A DNA stretch of 53,816 nt from an uncultured Rhodospirillales bacterium (GCA_913060675.1 CAJXUS010000028.1:1-53816), one strand, 5' to 3'; counted from the stretch's first letter, positions 34,347 through 43,746 are shown. Notes: generated from the letters alone by a model not told the origin. Made by a program: numbers and translations.

Positions 34347-34446
34347 CCCCAGAGACCTAACTCCGGAGATTTAACTCCAGGGACCTAACCCCAGAGATTT
34401 GGCTCCAGAGATTTGGCCCATGAAATATGACCCAGAGATCTCTGGG
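34347..34446. repeat. Degenerate 14-bp tandem repeat ending in a 16-bp palindrome
   Basis: Six contiguous 14-bp units with consensus CYCCAGAGAYYTRR run from 34347 to 34430 (boundaries 34347, 34361, 34375, 34389, 34403, 34417). They are followed by the perfect palindrome CCCAGAGATCTCTGGG (34431-34446), which is itself derived from the unit. The tract fills the gap between convergent xthA and the cNMP-binding gene, ten bases before the latter's stop, and may fold as a shared 3' structure. Confidence 0.8.
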
Positions 34447-34455
34447 CCTACACAT

Positions 34456-34917
34456 TTACGATTTTTCAGAAATTGCGTTGCGAGCTTCCGTTAGCTGGCT
34501 TGTCGTCTTATCAATGCGATGAGCTAGAACACGCATGACCTCTACTCCCATTTCCGGGAAATCCATAACCATATTAAAGAAAAGTTCTTTGGTTATTTTT
34601 AAAGTTGTCAGTTCAGATTTCGCTTTAATCGTTGCAGTACGTGGCACATCACACAGTATTGCAATCTCTCCCACAAACTCATTTTTCCCAAAATTTGCAA
34701 CGACCAATGGACCATCGTCGGTATCAACAATAACGTCAGCGTCTCCATCGATAAAGATGTAGGCAGCGTCACCAGCATCTCCTTGATGGAATAGCTCTTG
34801 CCCCGCTTTAAATATCAAACGCTCACTGGCAAAAGCCATCAACTTTAGACGTGAAGGCTCAATATTGGCAAACAAAGGTATGTTCTTTAAGGCTTCAACT
34901 TCTTGCTCAATCGACAT
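34456..34917 (-). CDS. Cyclic nucleotide-binding (Crp-type) domain protein
   Basis: 153 residues containing only a cNMP-binding domain (about 10-130): ASERLIFKAGQELFHQGD, the phosphate-binding-cassette-like FVGEIAILCDVPRTATIKA (with E and R at the canonical places), then a terminal helix. There is no DNA-binding helix-turn-helix or catalytic domain, so it probably regulates a partner protein. It starts 14 bases after the stop of the large ABC gene on the same strand, so they likely form an operon and the domain may control that transporter. Whether cAMP or cGMP is bound is not testable here. Confidence 0.85.
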   Translation of the reverse strand: MSIEQEVEALKNIPLFANIEPSRLKLMAFASERLIFKAGQELFHQGDAGDAAYIFIDGDADVIVDTDDGPLVVANFGKNEFVGEIAILCDVPRTATIKAKSELTTLKITKELFFNMVMDFPEMGVEVMRVLAHRIDKTTSQLTEARNAISEKS

Positions 34918-34931
34918 TTATTTACTTCCCT

Positions 34932-37649
34932 TTATTCCGCTGCGATTAGGCTTTTAAGAACTTTGCCTTCGACATTTAACTCGTTGTAAGTCCCGCTCTC
35001 TACGATCCGGCCATTTTGCATAACAATTATATATTGAAAATGCCGCGAAAGCTCAGCGCGTTGTAGCGTCCACACAATCCCCTGTTCGCCTTGAGCCTCC
35101 ATTATGGAAGGAACCAGTTTGTTCTGACTTTGGGAATCCATCACAGCCGCCGCCTCGTTGAGGATAAGCAAATCAGGTTTCTTGATCAGAGCTCGCGCTA
35201 AGGCCAATTTTTGCCTCTGCACTGCACTTAGCCGATTTCCACCAACCCCCACATTATAACTCAAACCAACCTCAATTACATCGGATCGGAGGCCAAGATC
35301 ATCCAAAAGTTCGGTCATCACATGTCCGATTGTCTCTCCAGCTTCGGCGCGACCATAAGCCAGGCGGCCAAAAAGGATATTATCTTGAATGCTTGCAGCA
35401 GAGTTAAAGCGCTCAGGATCATAGAATTCAACGGCTTCAGGATCTCTCTCTTCCAGTTTTTTTGCCAATAACTTCCGTGCGTTAAGAATTTTAACCTCGA
35501 CTTCATCTGTTACCAGCCCGAGACGATGTCGTGCTTCGACATAATCAAAGGGCAAATGCATCAAAGCCTCTCGATCTGATTTTGAAATATCAGAGAAACT
35601 ACTTTTATCAGCCCGCTTCACAATCATATCAAATTCAGGAAGATCATCTGCCGAAATAAAACTAAACTGTTCAAAGAAAGGATGAGTAGGAGGTAATCCT
35701 GTAAAGAGTTCGACCATGGTCCGGGCAATAGAAAGGCCCATATTATAAATGGAATCCCGAAGTTCCGCTTCGTCAACAGCTTCTCGAAGGATCGGCATAG
35801 CTAACAGGCGATCACCTGCGTAGTCACTATTACGAGGTGTGCCAAAAAGAAGATTTTCTCGCAAGGTTGCGTTTTTATTATAGCTCTCGGGATCAAACGC
35901 GTTCACGAGATCTTCAGCACCAATAGACTTCAAATGTTCCTTGAGCGCTTCGCGCGCGCCCAGAATAGATTCTGCAATATCAGGGCGACTTTCAATATCA
36001 ACGATACCGCTTAAACCAAACCGATAGACATCTTCTTCTAAATCAACATTTCTAAGCACATCAGTTACACGCGGAACCAGCTGCACAGGATCGTCAATCC
36101 CAGCACTTTTGTAGTCAACCCACTCTCCCATTGGGTTAAGAATTGTGTTTCCTGTACGCGCGGCTTCTTGTTTGTCACGTAGGGCTTCATCTTTCGTAGC
36201 TGGGTCATGGGGCGAATCATTAACCATCCAATTCCGTAAGCCATAAAAAAGGTTATCCATCACGGACAATGGAAACAAATAAGCATCTTGGCCAACGTAG
36301 GATAGGCGGCGCCCGGTAATTGCAGAAGGTAACTGATCTAAAGATTTATCACTGATCTTTACGGATCCACTGGTGGATTTCACCAAATTGGCCAACAATA
36401 GCCCCAAATATTCCTTACCGCTGCTTGCATTACCAACCACCGCAACCCTTTGATTTACACCAAAGGAAAAACTAACCCCATCTAGGAGCTTATTTTCGCT
36501 CTCATCTATAAGAGTAAGGCTACTTGCAACGACATCACCTTTTAATACTTCGTTATTGCCCTCTTCTAGAACTTGTTTATCAGGATCAATCATACCCATC
36601 GGCTGGAATTGTTCGACCACTTGTTCATACTTGATCTGGACATCGTTTCGCTGTTGATCCCAGTTGATCAAGTCTTTAACCGGTGGGGGTAGATCTTTAT
36701 AAGCGGCAAGAACAGCAACCAGAGTTCCTATTTCAAATTGCCCCGTAATAACAAGGTAACCACCCCCTAAATAAAAGATAAAAGGCGTTATTTGAGCCAA
36801 GAGGTTGTTTAAAAATTTTACGAAAAATTTTCTTTGATAAATTTCATAGCGAATTTTAAAAATCTTACCCAAGCGGTGTGAAATCTCGGCACGTTCGAAA
36901 TTACTAGTATCATGCGCTTGAATTTCGACAGCTCCCCCGACAAGTTCACTTACGCGTCCGGCCAGAGCCCGGGCTGTTATTTGGCGTTGCCGCCCCAACG
37001 TCAGTATCCTTTTACGAAGCTTAGGTATAACGAAGGCCTGTACCAATACGATACTCATGGCGACAAGACCTAACCAGAAACTCTGTACCATGATAAAGAT
37101 CATCGCTGTCAGAGCCTGACCACCCAGGAAAAAAGGCGTTACAATCGAATCACCAATAAACCCACCAAGAGGCTCAACCTCATCCTTTATCATCGTGGCT
37201 ATTTCGGCCTGTTTTATCCGGCGACTATGCAAAACAGGAAAACGAAGAATACGATCAGCCAACTCATACCGAAGCCGACGCAACATTCTCTCGCCAAGTC
37301 GACCTTTTAAGGTATTGATTACAAATTTAAAAACACCATTAACAAGCACTAAACTCAGAAAAGAAAGGCACAAGGCAAGTAAAAGCACTAACTGGGAAAG
37401 ATCAAAACCCTCAAAAAGGATGACCGTTCTTCCAAAAATTTCTTCTCCAAAAGGCAATTCAAAGCGCATAAAAGGCAGCGTCGAATTAAATCCGGCGAAA
37501 TTTTCTGAATTTACAGCTTTGTTGATAATACTTTTAGGTAAATCAAGGGAAAGAAAATAGAACGGCATGGACGCCAGAACCAGAAAGAGTATCCTTACCT
37601 GATCTTTTTTACTGTGCTTCCAAATATACTTAAATAATTGCGGTTCCAT
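34932..37649 (-). CDS. Large ABC transporter with internally repeated, degenerate ATPase domain
   Basis: 905 residues. The N-terminal half is an ABC exporter type transmembrane domain (about 15-340, helices such as ILFLVLASMPFYFLSL and LVLLLALCLSFLSLVLVNG). The nucleotide-binding domain is expanded. Walker A reads GNASSGKE (about 406-413; Ser/Thr replaced by Glu), the signature reads LSAVQ (about 805) and Walker B reads LLILNEAAAVMD (Asp to Asn, Glu kept). Between Q-loop and signature lie about 270 extra residues. A segment with NLFYG (about 465), ENLLFG (about 595) and DNILFG (about 755) is present three times, and the second and third copies share a ~160-residue unit (ILGAREALKEHL versus ILNARKLLAKKL). 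The following cNMP-binding gene is probably co-transcribed. Substrate unknown. Confidence 0.85.
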   Translation of the reverse strand: MEPQLFKYIWKHSKKDQVRILFLVLASMPFYFLSLDLPKSIINKAVNSENFAGFNSTLPFMRFELPFGEEIFGRTVILFEGFDLSQLVLLLALCLSFLSLVLVNGVFKFVINTLKGRLGERMLRRLRYELADRILRFPVLHSRRIKQAEIATMIKDEVEPLGGFIGDSIVTPFFLGGQALTAMIFIMVQSFWLGLVAMSIVLVQAFVIPKLRKRILTLGRQRQITARALAGRVSELVGGAVEIQAHDTSNFERAEISHRLGKIFKIRYEIYQRKFFVKFLNNLLAQITPFIFYLGGGYLVITGQFEIGTLVAVLAAYKDLPPPVKDLINWDQQRNDVQIKYEQVVEQFQPMGMIDPDKQVLEEGNNEVLKGDVVASSLTLIDESENKLLDGVSFSFGVNQRVAVVGNASSGKEYLGLLLANLVKSTSGSVKISDKSLDQLPSAITGRRLSYVGQDAYLFPLSVMDNLFYGLRNWMVNDSPHDPATKDEALRDKQEAARTGNTILNPMGEWVDYKSAGIDDPVQLVPRVTDVLRNVDLEEDVYRFGLSGIVDIESRPDIAESILGAREALKEHLKSIGAEDLVNAFDPESYNKNATLRENLLFGTPRNSDYAGDRLLAMPILREAVDEAELRDSIYNMGLSIARTMVELFTGLPPTHPFFEQFSFISADDLPEFDMIVKRADKSSFSDISKSDREALMHLPFDYVEARHRLGLVTDEVEVKILNARKLLAKKLEERDPEAVEFYDPERFNSAASIQDNILFGRLAYGRAEAGETIGHVMTELLDDLGLRSDVIEVGLSYNVGVGGNRLSAVQRQKLALARALIKKPDLLILNEAAAVMDSQSQNKLVPSIMEAQGEQGIVWTLQRAELSRHFQYIIVMQNGRIVESGTYNELNVEGKVLKSLIAAE

Positions 37650-38111
37650 TACGACTTTAATTCCCCCACAGTAATTCCCCTACTGTCGCCTTTATTTGTA
37701 AGGCAGATAAGTTCAGACAAGAACAGTATCAAGACTATTGTGCCGCACAAAGAAGAAATAACAATCTGATTTAATTTGCCTAGCCTAATTAAAGGCATCA
37801 AGTAGGTAAACTTGAATCAGTAAACTCTTTGTCATTTCTTGTGTGGTGTCTAAATCAAAAAGTTGTGCTAATTTATGAGTTAACGATAGGTAAATTTGAT
37901 CACTGATTTTTCACCTAAGACATGAAAATTTTCCCTTCAGGCTGGTTTAGGGCAGTATTTTTCCAAAAAACAGCATTGAAATTAAACAACCTGCACATTC
38001 TTTCTTGGGTCCACAGAATGAAATGTGGCATAGTCACCTCGATTATCGAGGGGGAGTAGACCAATCACACAAGATTGCGATCATATAGCTGACAGCCTAG
38101 AGCACAAAGGC
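37650..38111. other. Divergent promoter region (ABC gene / glycosyltransferase operon)
   Basis: About 460 non-coding bases. Two small hairpins lie before the glycosyltransferase gene: CCACA/TGTGG (38011-38028) and CCTCGATTATCGAGG (38037-38051), the latter followed at once by GGGGAG. No start codon follows that purine run, so it is not an obvious ribosome site. Promoter hexamers could not be assigned with confidence. Confidence 0.55.
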
Positions 38112-39347
38112 ATGCGCGTTCTGATCTATAGCCACGACAGCTTTGGCCTGGGTCATTTACGGCGGTGTCGCGAAATCGCACACACTCTAGTTCAAGAAAA
38201 TAAACACCTATCCGTGTTAATTCTATCCGGTTCTCCAATCATAGGTTCTTTTGGATTTAAAGCCCGAGTAGATTTTGTCCGAATACCAGGCGTTATTAAA
38301 TTGAGAGATGGAGATTATACCTCCCTCAATTTGCATATAGATATTGAACAAACCCTGGCCATTCGATCCTCTATAATCATGCACACTGCCGAATTCTATG
38401 ATCCTGACCTTTTTATTGTGGATAAAGAGCCTCTCGGCCTTAGAGGTGAAGTGGAAGACACCCTCCGTCTGATGAAAAGCCGCGGCACTCAATGTGTATT
38501 GGGTTTGCGCGATGTTATGGATGATCCCGATCTCTTATCAACAGAGTGGGAACGCAAAAATACCGTGCCCGCATTGTCTGAATATTACGACGATATCTGG
38601 GTATACGGCTTACCTCAAATCTGTGATCCGCTAGAAGGTATTGTTCTTCCACCTTCTGTTAGGAGAAAGATGACCTATACTGGCTACTTGAAAAGAACCG
38701 GTGCCCACGACGCCCCCATGCCTGTGCTTGAGAAAATTGATGAAGATACACCTTATCTTCTCGTTACTGTCGGCGGTGGGGGAGATGGCGAAGAGATCAT
38801 CGACTGGGTTTTATCAGCTTATGAAAACGATCCTGATCTACCTTACCCTGCCCTATTTGCACTTGGGCCATTTATGAACAGCGAGTTACAACACGACTTC
38901 CAGGTTCGAGCCAGTAAACTAGATAATGTCGAAGCCATTACTTTTAACGCTCAATTTGAAAGCCTTGTTGATCGTGCAATCGGTATTGTCGGGATGGGGG
39001 GATATAATACTTTTTGTGAAATCCTCTCTTATGACAAAAGAGCCCTTATTATCCCAAGAACCGTTCCGCGGATGGAACAATATATTCGAGCCAGCCGCGC
39101 TCAAGAACTCGGCCTTGTAAAAATGTTAGAGAACACGGGCGAGAGAGACCCTCTCACCATGGCAACAGCTTTACGAAACCTCCCTCAACAGAGCTTGCCG
39201 TCAAACGTTGTCGTTCCAGGATTACTTGATGGACAAGATAACGTCATCAAACTCGCAAATAAATGTTTCAAAGCTAAACAGACAATAATCTCTTCACTTG
39301 ATCATTCAGAACCCGATTTAAGTAAAAAAACAGCTTCTGACAGCTAA
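38112..39347 (+). CDS. MurG-like predicted glycosyltransferase (COG4671 type), copy A
   Basis: 411 residues of GT-B fold. The N-terminal glycine-rich start is LIYSHDSFGLGHLRRCREIAHTL, and the C-terminal donor-site region is VTVGGGGDGEEIIDWVL followed by GIVGMGGYNTFCEILSY, where the GGYNT loop is typical of MurG and COG4671 proteins. Donor and acceptor sugars are unknown. It is cytoplasmic with no membrane helix. It is the first gene of the locus and is 97 bases from the next one. Compared with copies B and C in the same locus it is the most divergent. Confidence 0.85.
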   Translation: MRVLIYSHDSFGLGHLRRCREIAHTLVQENKHLSVLILSGSPIIGSFGFKARVDFVRIPGVIKLRDGDYTSLNLHIDIEQTLAIRSSIIMHTAEFYDPDLFIVDKEPLGLRGEVEDTLRLMKSRGTQCVLGLRDVMDDPDLLSTEWERKNTVPALSEYYDDIWVYGLPQICDPLEGIVLPPSVRRKMTYTGYLKRTGAHDAPMPVLEKIDEDTPYLLVTVGGGGDGEEIIDWVLSAYENDPDLPYPALFALGPFMNSELQHDFQVRASKLDNVEAITFNAQFESLVDRAIGIVGMGGYNTFCEILSYDKRALIIPRTVPRMEQYIRASRAQELGLVKMLENTGERDPLTMATALRNLPQQSLPSNVVVPGLLDGQDNVIKLANKCFKAKQTIISSLDHSEPDLSKKTASDS

Positions 39348-39444
39348 ATTAGCTCGAAACACGGCAAATAATTACATAATTTCAGATGGTTGCCTCAAAT
39401 TTACGTAGCAATCGACTGCAACAACGGAAATAATATCAGACGGT

Positions 39445-40671
39445 ATGAGCAAAAAAGTCACCGTTATTCTAAAAGGCTATCCACGCCTATCAGAAACGTT
39501 CATTGCCCAGGAGCTTCTGGCTCTGGAAAAACGTGGTCTTGAGTTATCACTCGTTTCTTTAAGGCATCCCACCGATACCTCAACCCATCCAATTCACCAG
39601 GAAATAAAAGCACCAGTTCGTTATCTGCCTGAATATATTTACCAAGAACCTATACGAATTATTAAAAGTTGGTGGAAAGTCAGAAAACTCTCAGGGTACA
39701 AAAAAGCCCGATCTACTTTTTTCAAAGATTTAAAAAGAGATAAAACACCCAATCGCATTCGGAGGTTCGCGCAAGCTTGTGTTCTTGCAGCCGAACTCCC
39801 GGACGAAGTCGACTGGCTTTACGCACATTTTTTACACACCCCTTCTTCCGTAACGCGCTATGCTGCTTTTATGCGTAACCTGCCCTGGTGCGGATCGGCA
39901 CATGCCAAGGATATTTGGACAACGCCTGAATGGGAGTTGCGAGAAAAACTAGCTGATATCAAGTGGCTCGCCACCTGTACTAAAGTAAATGTAAACTACT
40001 TAAACAGTCTATCTCCTGATAACGACCGCGTAGATCTCGTTTATCATGGGCTTGATTTTGATAGGTTTAATGACATTGGGAATGATCAAGTTCTCCGCAA
40101 TGGAAGTTCAAATGATCAACCAGTCACGCTTATTTCTGTTGGTAGAGCTGTGCCAAAGAAGGGGTATGACGACCTTCTCGAAGCGCTCGCTTTACTGCCA
40201 AAAAGCTTGAACTGGCATTTTGTTCACATTGGCGGGGGCACCTTGAGCAAAAGCCTCAAAAAACAATCCGAAACCTTGGGGTTAACTGACAAAATCACCT
40301 GGATGGGGGCTCAACCGCAAGAAGTCGTACTCGAACAATACAGGAAAGCTGACCTCTTTGTCCTCGCCAGCCGTATCACCGAAGACGGTGATCGCGATGG
40401 TATGCCAAATGTCCTTATGGAAGCACAGAGTCAGGCCCTTGCCTGTTTATCTACGAGTATTTCTGCCATTCCAGAATTGATTTTGGATGGCGAAACTGGA
40501 GTGTTGGTGCCACCCCAAAGCCCGAAGGAGCTCAGCATTGCGATCGAACGCTTAATTTCCGATCCCAAATTACGAAATAAATTAGGCCAAGCCGGGGCTA
40601 AGCGGGTTAGAAATGATTTTTCCATGAAACGGGGTATTGACCAGCTCATAACCCGTTTTATGGCCAGCTGA
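39445..40671 (+). CDS. GT4 family glycosyltransferase
   Basis: 408 residues with the GT-B architecture of family GT4 and its colanic-acid-like N-terminus: GYPRLSETFIAQELLALEKRG. The C-terminal half shows ISVGRAVPKKGYDDLLEAL and the E-x7-E donor motif region DGDRDGMPNVLMEAQ, with GETGVLVPP. Such enzymes are retaining and use nucleotide sugars. The start ATG at 39445 has only weak ribosome-site character. The stop is 13 bases before the next GT4 gene. Confidence 0.9.
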   Translation: MSKKVTVILKGYPRLSETFIAQELLALEKRGLELSLVSLRHPTDTSTHPIHQEIKAPVRYLPEYIYQEPIRIIKSWWKVRKLSGYKKARSTFFKDLKRDKTPNRIRRFAQACVLAAELPDEVDWLYAHFLHTPSSVTRYAAFMRNLPWCGSAHAKDIWTTPEWELREKLADIKWLATCTKVNVNYLNSLSPDNDRVDLVYHGLDFDRFNDIGNDQVLRNGSSNDQPVTLISVGRAVPKKGYDDLLEALALLPKSLNWHFVHIGGGTLSKSLKKQSETLGLTDKITWMGAQPQEVVLEQYRKADLFVLASRITEDGDRDGMPNVLMEAQSQALACLSTSISAIPELILDGETGVLVPPQSPKELSIAIERLISDPKLRNKLGQAGAKRVRNDFSMKRGIDQLITRFMAS

Positions 40672-40684
40672 GTGAGTTGCCGGG

Positions 40685-41872
40685 ATGCGTATTGCTTTTT
40701 ATGCACCGTTAAAATCCCCCCGGCACCCAACTCCCTCTGGTGATCGCCACGTCGCCAGACTATTGATTCAAGCCCTTGAATCTCATGGTCATGAGGTTGA
40801 GTTGGCGTCTCAGCTACGGAGCAGAGATGCACAGGGAAATCCAGAGCGGCAACAGAGACTTAAAAATATCGGAGCAAAGGTCGCTCAGCGCTATCTTCGA
40901 AAAGTAAAATTACTTCCCAAAGATCAACAACCTGATCTCTGGTTGACCTATCATCTTTATTACAAGGCCCCTGACTGGATTGGCCCTATTGTTTGTCGAG
41001 AGCTCGACATTCCCTATGTTGCCATAGAAGTCTCTGTTGCAAATAAACGTGCCGGAGGCCCCTGGGATCTAAGCCATAGAGCCGTCGTTGATGCCCTAAA
41101 CCAAGCCGAGTGTGTGATCAGTTTAAACCCACATGATTCGCTCTGCCTTCCCCCCAATCTACGCAATTGGTCACTTCCCCCTTTTATCATAGCTGATCAA
41201 ATTATTTTAGCGCGCGAGAACTGGTCTCAACATCGGCGAGAGCTTGCAAAAAACTACAATCTTGATCCAAACAAACAATGGCTTCTCTGCATCGCGATGA
41301 TGCGCGAAGGCGATAAGCTTGCTTCTTATCGTGTTCTTGCCAACGCTTTAAGAGGTTTACCCGACTTGCAATGGCAGCTGCTTATTGTAGGGGGTGGTAA
41401 AGCCAGAGCAGAAGTAGAAACTGCTTTTAAATGGGCGTCTCCCAGCAAAATTGTTTTTGCGGGTCAGTGCTCTTCATCAGAGCTCGCACACATCATACCT
41501 GCTTGTGACATCTATACCTGGCCTGCGATAAATGAAGCCTACGGCCTTGCTTTCCTTGAAGCTCAAGCGGGTGGATTACCCGTTATTGCCGGGAACACGG
41601 GGGGAGTTCCAGCTGTCGTAACCGATGGAGAAACCGGAATTTTAACATCTCCAGGCGATTCCATCGCCTTTGCTGCAGCTTTGAGAACCCTTCTTTCTGC
41701 ACCCGTGAGAAGAAGAGCGATGGGACAAGCCGCCGCCGAAAAGGTAAAGGCGGTACACAGCTTGGAAAATGCGGCACGACGGCTTGATGAAATTCTCGCA
41801 GCATCAAGAAAAGATTATATAAAACCGGGACTACCCTTGCTAGATTACGGTAAAAACAACAGCACATCATAG
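40685..41872 (+). CDS. GT4 family glycosyltransferase, second
   Basis: 395 residues of GT-B fold. N-terminal IAFYAPLKSPRHPTPSGDRHVARLL is the acceptor-side domain, and the donor-site region includes EAYGLAFLEAQAGGLPVIA with the conserved Glu residues and GGVPAVVTDGETGILTSPGD. The N-terminal motif SGDRHVARLLIQALESHGHEVELAS is shared with transferases acting on lipid- or peptide-linked acceptors, but the acceptor here is unknown. Six bases separate it from copy B, so co-translation is likely. Confidence 0.9.
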   Translation: MRIAFYAPLKSPRHPTPSGDRHVARLLIQALESHGHEVELASQLRSRDAQGNPERQQRLKNIGAKVAQRYLRKVKLLPKDQQPDLWLTYHLYYKAPDWIGPIVCRELDIPYVAIEVSVANKRAGGPWDLSHRAVVDALNQAECVISLNPHDSLCLPPNLRNWSLPPFIIADQIILARENWSQHRRELAKNYNLDPNKQWLLCIAMMREGDKLASYRVLANALRGLPDLQWQLLIVGGGKARAEVETAFKWASPSKIVFAGQCSSSELAHIIPACDIYTWPAINEAYGLAFLEAQAGGLPVIAGNTGGVPAVVTDGETGILTSPGDSIAFAAALRTLLSAPVRRRAMGQAAAEKVKAVHSLENAARRLDEILAASRKDYIKPGLPLLDYGKNNSTS

Positions 41873-41878
41873 GACATA

Positions 41879-43066
41879 ATGAGTCAAACGAAACACATAG
41901 ATGTACTGTTTTACGTACAACATTTACTCGGTATTGGTCACCAAAGACGCGCCGCAACCTTAACCCGTGCGATGGAACGTGCAGGTCTAAAGGTAGCCTT
42001 TGTTTCCGGGGGCATGGAAGTACCTGGGTTGGACACAGGTACGGCAGATTTTTATCAACTCGATCCCGTTCGGGCTGATGGAATCTTATTCAAAGACCTG
42101 CTTGATCAAAATGATTGCACTATTGATAAAGCTTTCAAACAAAATCGGTCCGAGCAGCTTCTAAAAATATTTCAAGAAACCAAGCCGCGCTTGATTCTAC
42201 TCGAAATGTTTCCCTTTGGTCGACGCCAGATGCGATTTGAACTCGTTCCCCTTCTTGAGGCAGCAAAAAACTGCACGGAACCGCCAAAGATAGTTTCTTC
42301 GGTTCGCGATATATTGGTTAAAGCCCCAAAACAAGAACGCATTGATGAAATGCTGAATTGGGTGGAAAAGCATTTTGACAATGTCCTTATCCATGGTGAC
42401 CCCAATCTGATTCCCTTTGATAAAACCTTCCATCCTGCGCGAGAGATATCTCAAAAAGTTCTCTATAGCGGCTATGTCGTTGATGAAAAGGTTGATGAGG
42501 CCCCTCACCCCACAGACGGAAGGGATGAAATTCTCGTTTCTACTGGCGGGGGAGCCGTCAGTGAACGCCTTGTTAAGGCTGCTATTTCTGCCAGGCAGAA
42601 AAGCTCTTTAAAGGACAAAGTCTGGCGCATCCTTATTGGCCATAGCTTACCTGAAAAAACCTTTACCCAATACGCTAGCCTTGCTGAAGATCGGTTGATC
42701 ATCCAGCGTTCAAGACCAGATTTCACCTCGCTACTTTCCAACTGCGCACTTTCAATAAGTCAGGGAGGGTATAACACTGTTATGGAGGTTCTTCGTGCAG
42801 GCTGCCCGCGGGTAATTGTCCCTTATTCCGGTGGGCTAGAGACCGAGCAGACTCTCAGAGCCAAATTATTGGCAGACAGTAATGCCCTGACTTACGTCGA
42901 CGAAGAAAATCTCACGGGGCAGATACTCTCTGATGCAATTGAGCAAACCCTCAACACCCAGCAACGCCCCCCTTCAAGCCTGGACACCAATGGTGCAGAA
43001 AAGACAGCAGATATTCTTACGGCGATTCTGTCTGGCAGCAATCTTGACGAGTTCAAATCTTCATGA
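41879..43066 (+). CDS. MurG-like predicted glycosyltransferase (COG4671 type), copy B
   Basis: 395 residues with YVQHLLGIGHQRRAATLTRA at the N-terminus and LVSTGGGAVSERLVKAA plus ISQGGYNTVMEVLRAGCPR in the donor domain. It is clearly paralogous to copy C at 43743 (both contain MFPFGRRQMRFEL and YVQHLLGIGH) and more distantly to copy A. The last four bases overlap the following phosphatase start (ATGA). Specificity unknown. Confidence 0.86.
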   Translation: MSQTKHIDVLFYVQHLLGIGHQRRAATLTRAMERAGLKVAFVSGGMEVPGLDTGTADFYQLDPVRADGILFKDLLDQNDCTIDKAFKQNRSEQLLKIFQETKPRLILLEMFPFGRRQMRFELVPLLEAAKNCTEPPKIVSSVRDILVKAPKQERIDEMLNWVEKHFDNVLIHGDPNLIPFDKTFHPAREISQKVLYSGYVVDEKVDEAPHPTDGRDEILVSTGGGAVSERLVKAAISARQKSSLKDKVWRILIGHSLPEKTFTQYASLAEDRLIIQRSRPDFTSLLSNCALSISQGGYNTVMEVLRAGCPRVIVPYSGGLETEQTLRAKLLADSNALTYVDEENLTGQILSDAIEQTLNTQQRPPSSLDTNGAEKTADILTAILSGSNLDEFKSS

Positions 43067-43746
43067 GTGAAATCCTAATCCTTCGCCATGGCCCAACGGC
43101 ATGGAATACGGAAAAGCGTATGCAGGGCCGTTCAAATATCCCCCTGTCACCTCAGGGTGAGGATCTGGTCGGGCAATGGTCTCTACCTGAAGAATGGCAT
43201 AGAGTCCCCTGGTATGTTAGTCCTCTAAAAAGAGCACAGCAAACTGCTAAAATCCTGGGTAAAGAGACAATTACGATTGAACCGCTGCTTACGGAAATGT
43301 CTTGGGGAGACTGGGAAGGAAAGCGCCTTCCAGAACTACGTGAGACTCTGGGAGCTAAATTACAGGTTATGGAGGATCAGGGTTTAGATCTCTTACCGCC
43401 AGGAGGAGAGAGCCCAAGACAAGTACAACACCGCCTGGAGCCTTTCTTGAGCAGGCTAGGCAAACAGGACCTATCCGCTGTCTGTGTGGCTCACAAAGGC
43501 ATCATACGGGCCCTTTATGCCAAAGCATCTGAGTGGAATATGCTTGGTAAACCGCCACAGAAACTGAAAGACAATTGTGCGCACCTGTTTATAATCCCTC
43601 GATCAAGGCGTATAGAGATCTCTGCGATGAACCTATCACTCTTGAATAAAATCGATACTTTCCCCTTACCGAGTTATCAAATTGAATCAAACCTAGATGA
43701 AAAGTCACAAAAATCTCAGGAAAAAAATTCAGGAAAAAACCAATGA
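43063..43746 (+). CDS. Histidine phosphatase (phosphoglycerate mutase-like) family protein
   Basis: 227 residues. The RHG motif is LRHGPTAWN (His9 as the phosphorylated nucleophile), Arg57 lies in SPLKRAQQT, Glu78 is the likely proton donor in TEMSWGDWEG, and the second histidine is His144 in AHKGIIRAL. Family members dephosphorylate sugar phosphates, nucleotides or other small molecules. Location between two paralogous glycosyltransferases, with four-base overlaps on both sides, suggests it removes a phosphate from a sugar intermediate of the pathway; that is inference. A charged ~25-residue tail rich in Lys and Ser follows the domain. Confidence 0.88.
   Translation: MSEILILRHGPTAWNTEKRMQGRSNIPLSPQGEDLVGQWSLPEEWHRVPWYVSPLKRAQQTAKILGKETITIEPLLTEMSWGDWEGKRLPELRETLGAKLQVMEDQGLDLLPPGGESPRQVQHRLEPFLSRLGKQDLSAVCVAHKGIIRALYAKASEWNMLGKPPQKLKDNCAHLFIIPRSRRIEISAMNLSLLNKIDTFPLPSYQIESNLDEKSQKSQEKNSGKNQ

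Noticed and set aside
34932..37649. ABC gene as a fusion of several genes or a frameshifted pseudogene
   Set aside because: One frame is open over 905 codons with sensible composition throughout and the extra region is an internal repeat, so it reads as an intact protein.
38037..38111. Leader peptide or earlier start for glycosyltransferase copy A at the GGGGGAG run
   Set aside because: No ATG, GTG or TTG follows at a suitable distance in the gene's frame, so the purine run is not supported as its ribosome site.
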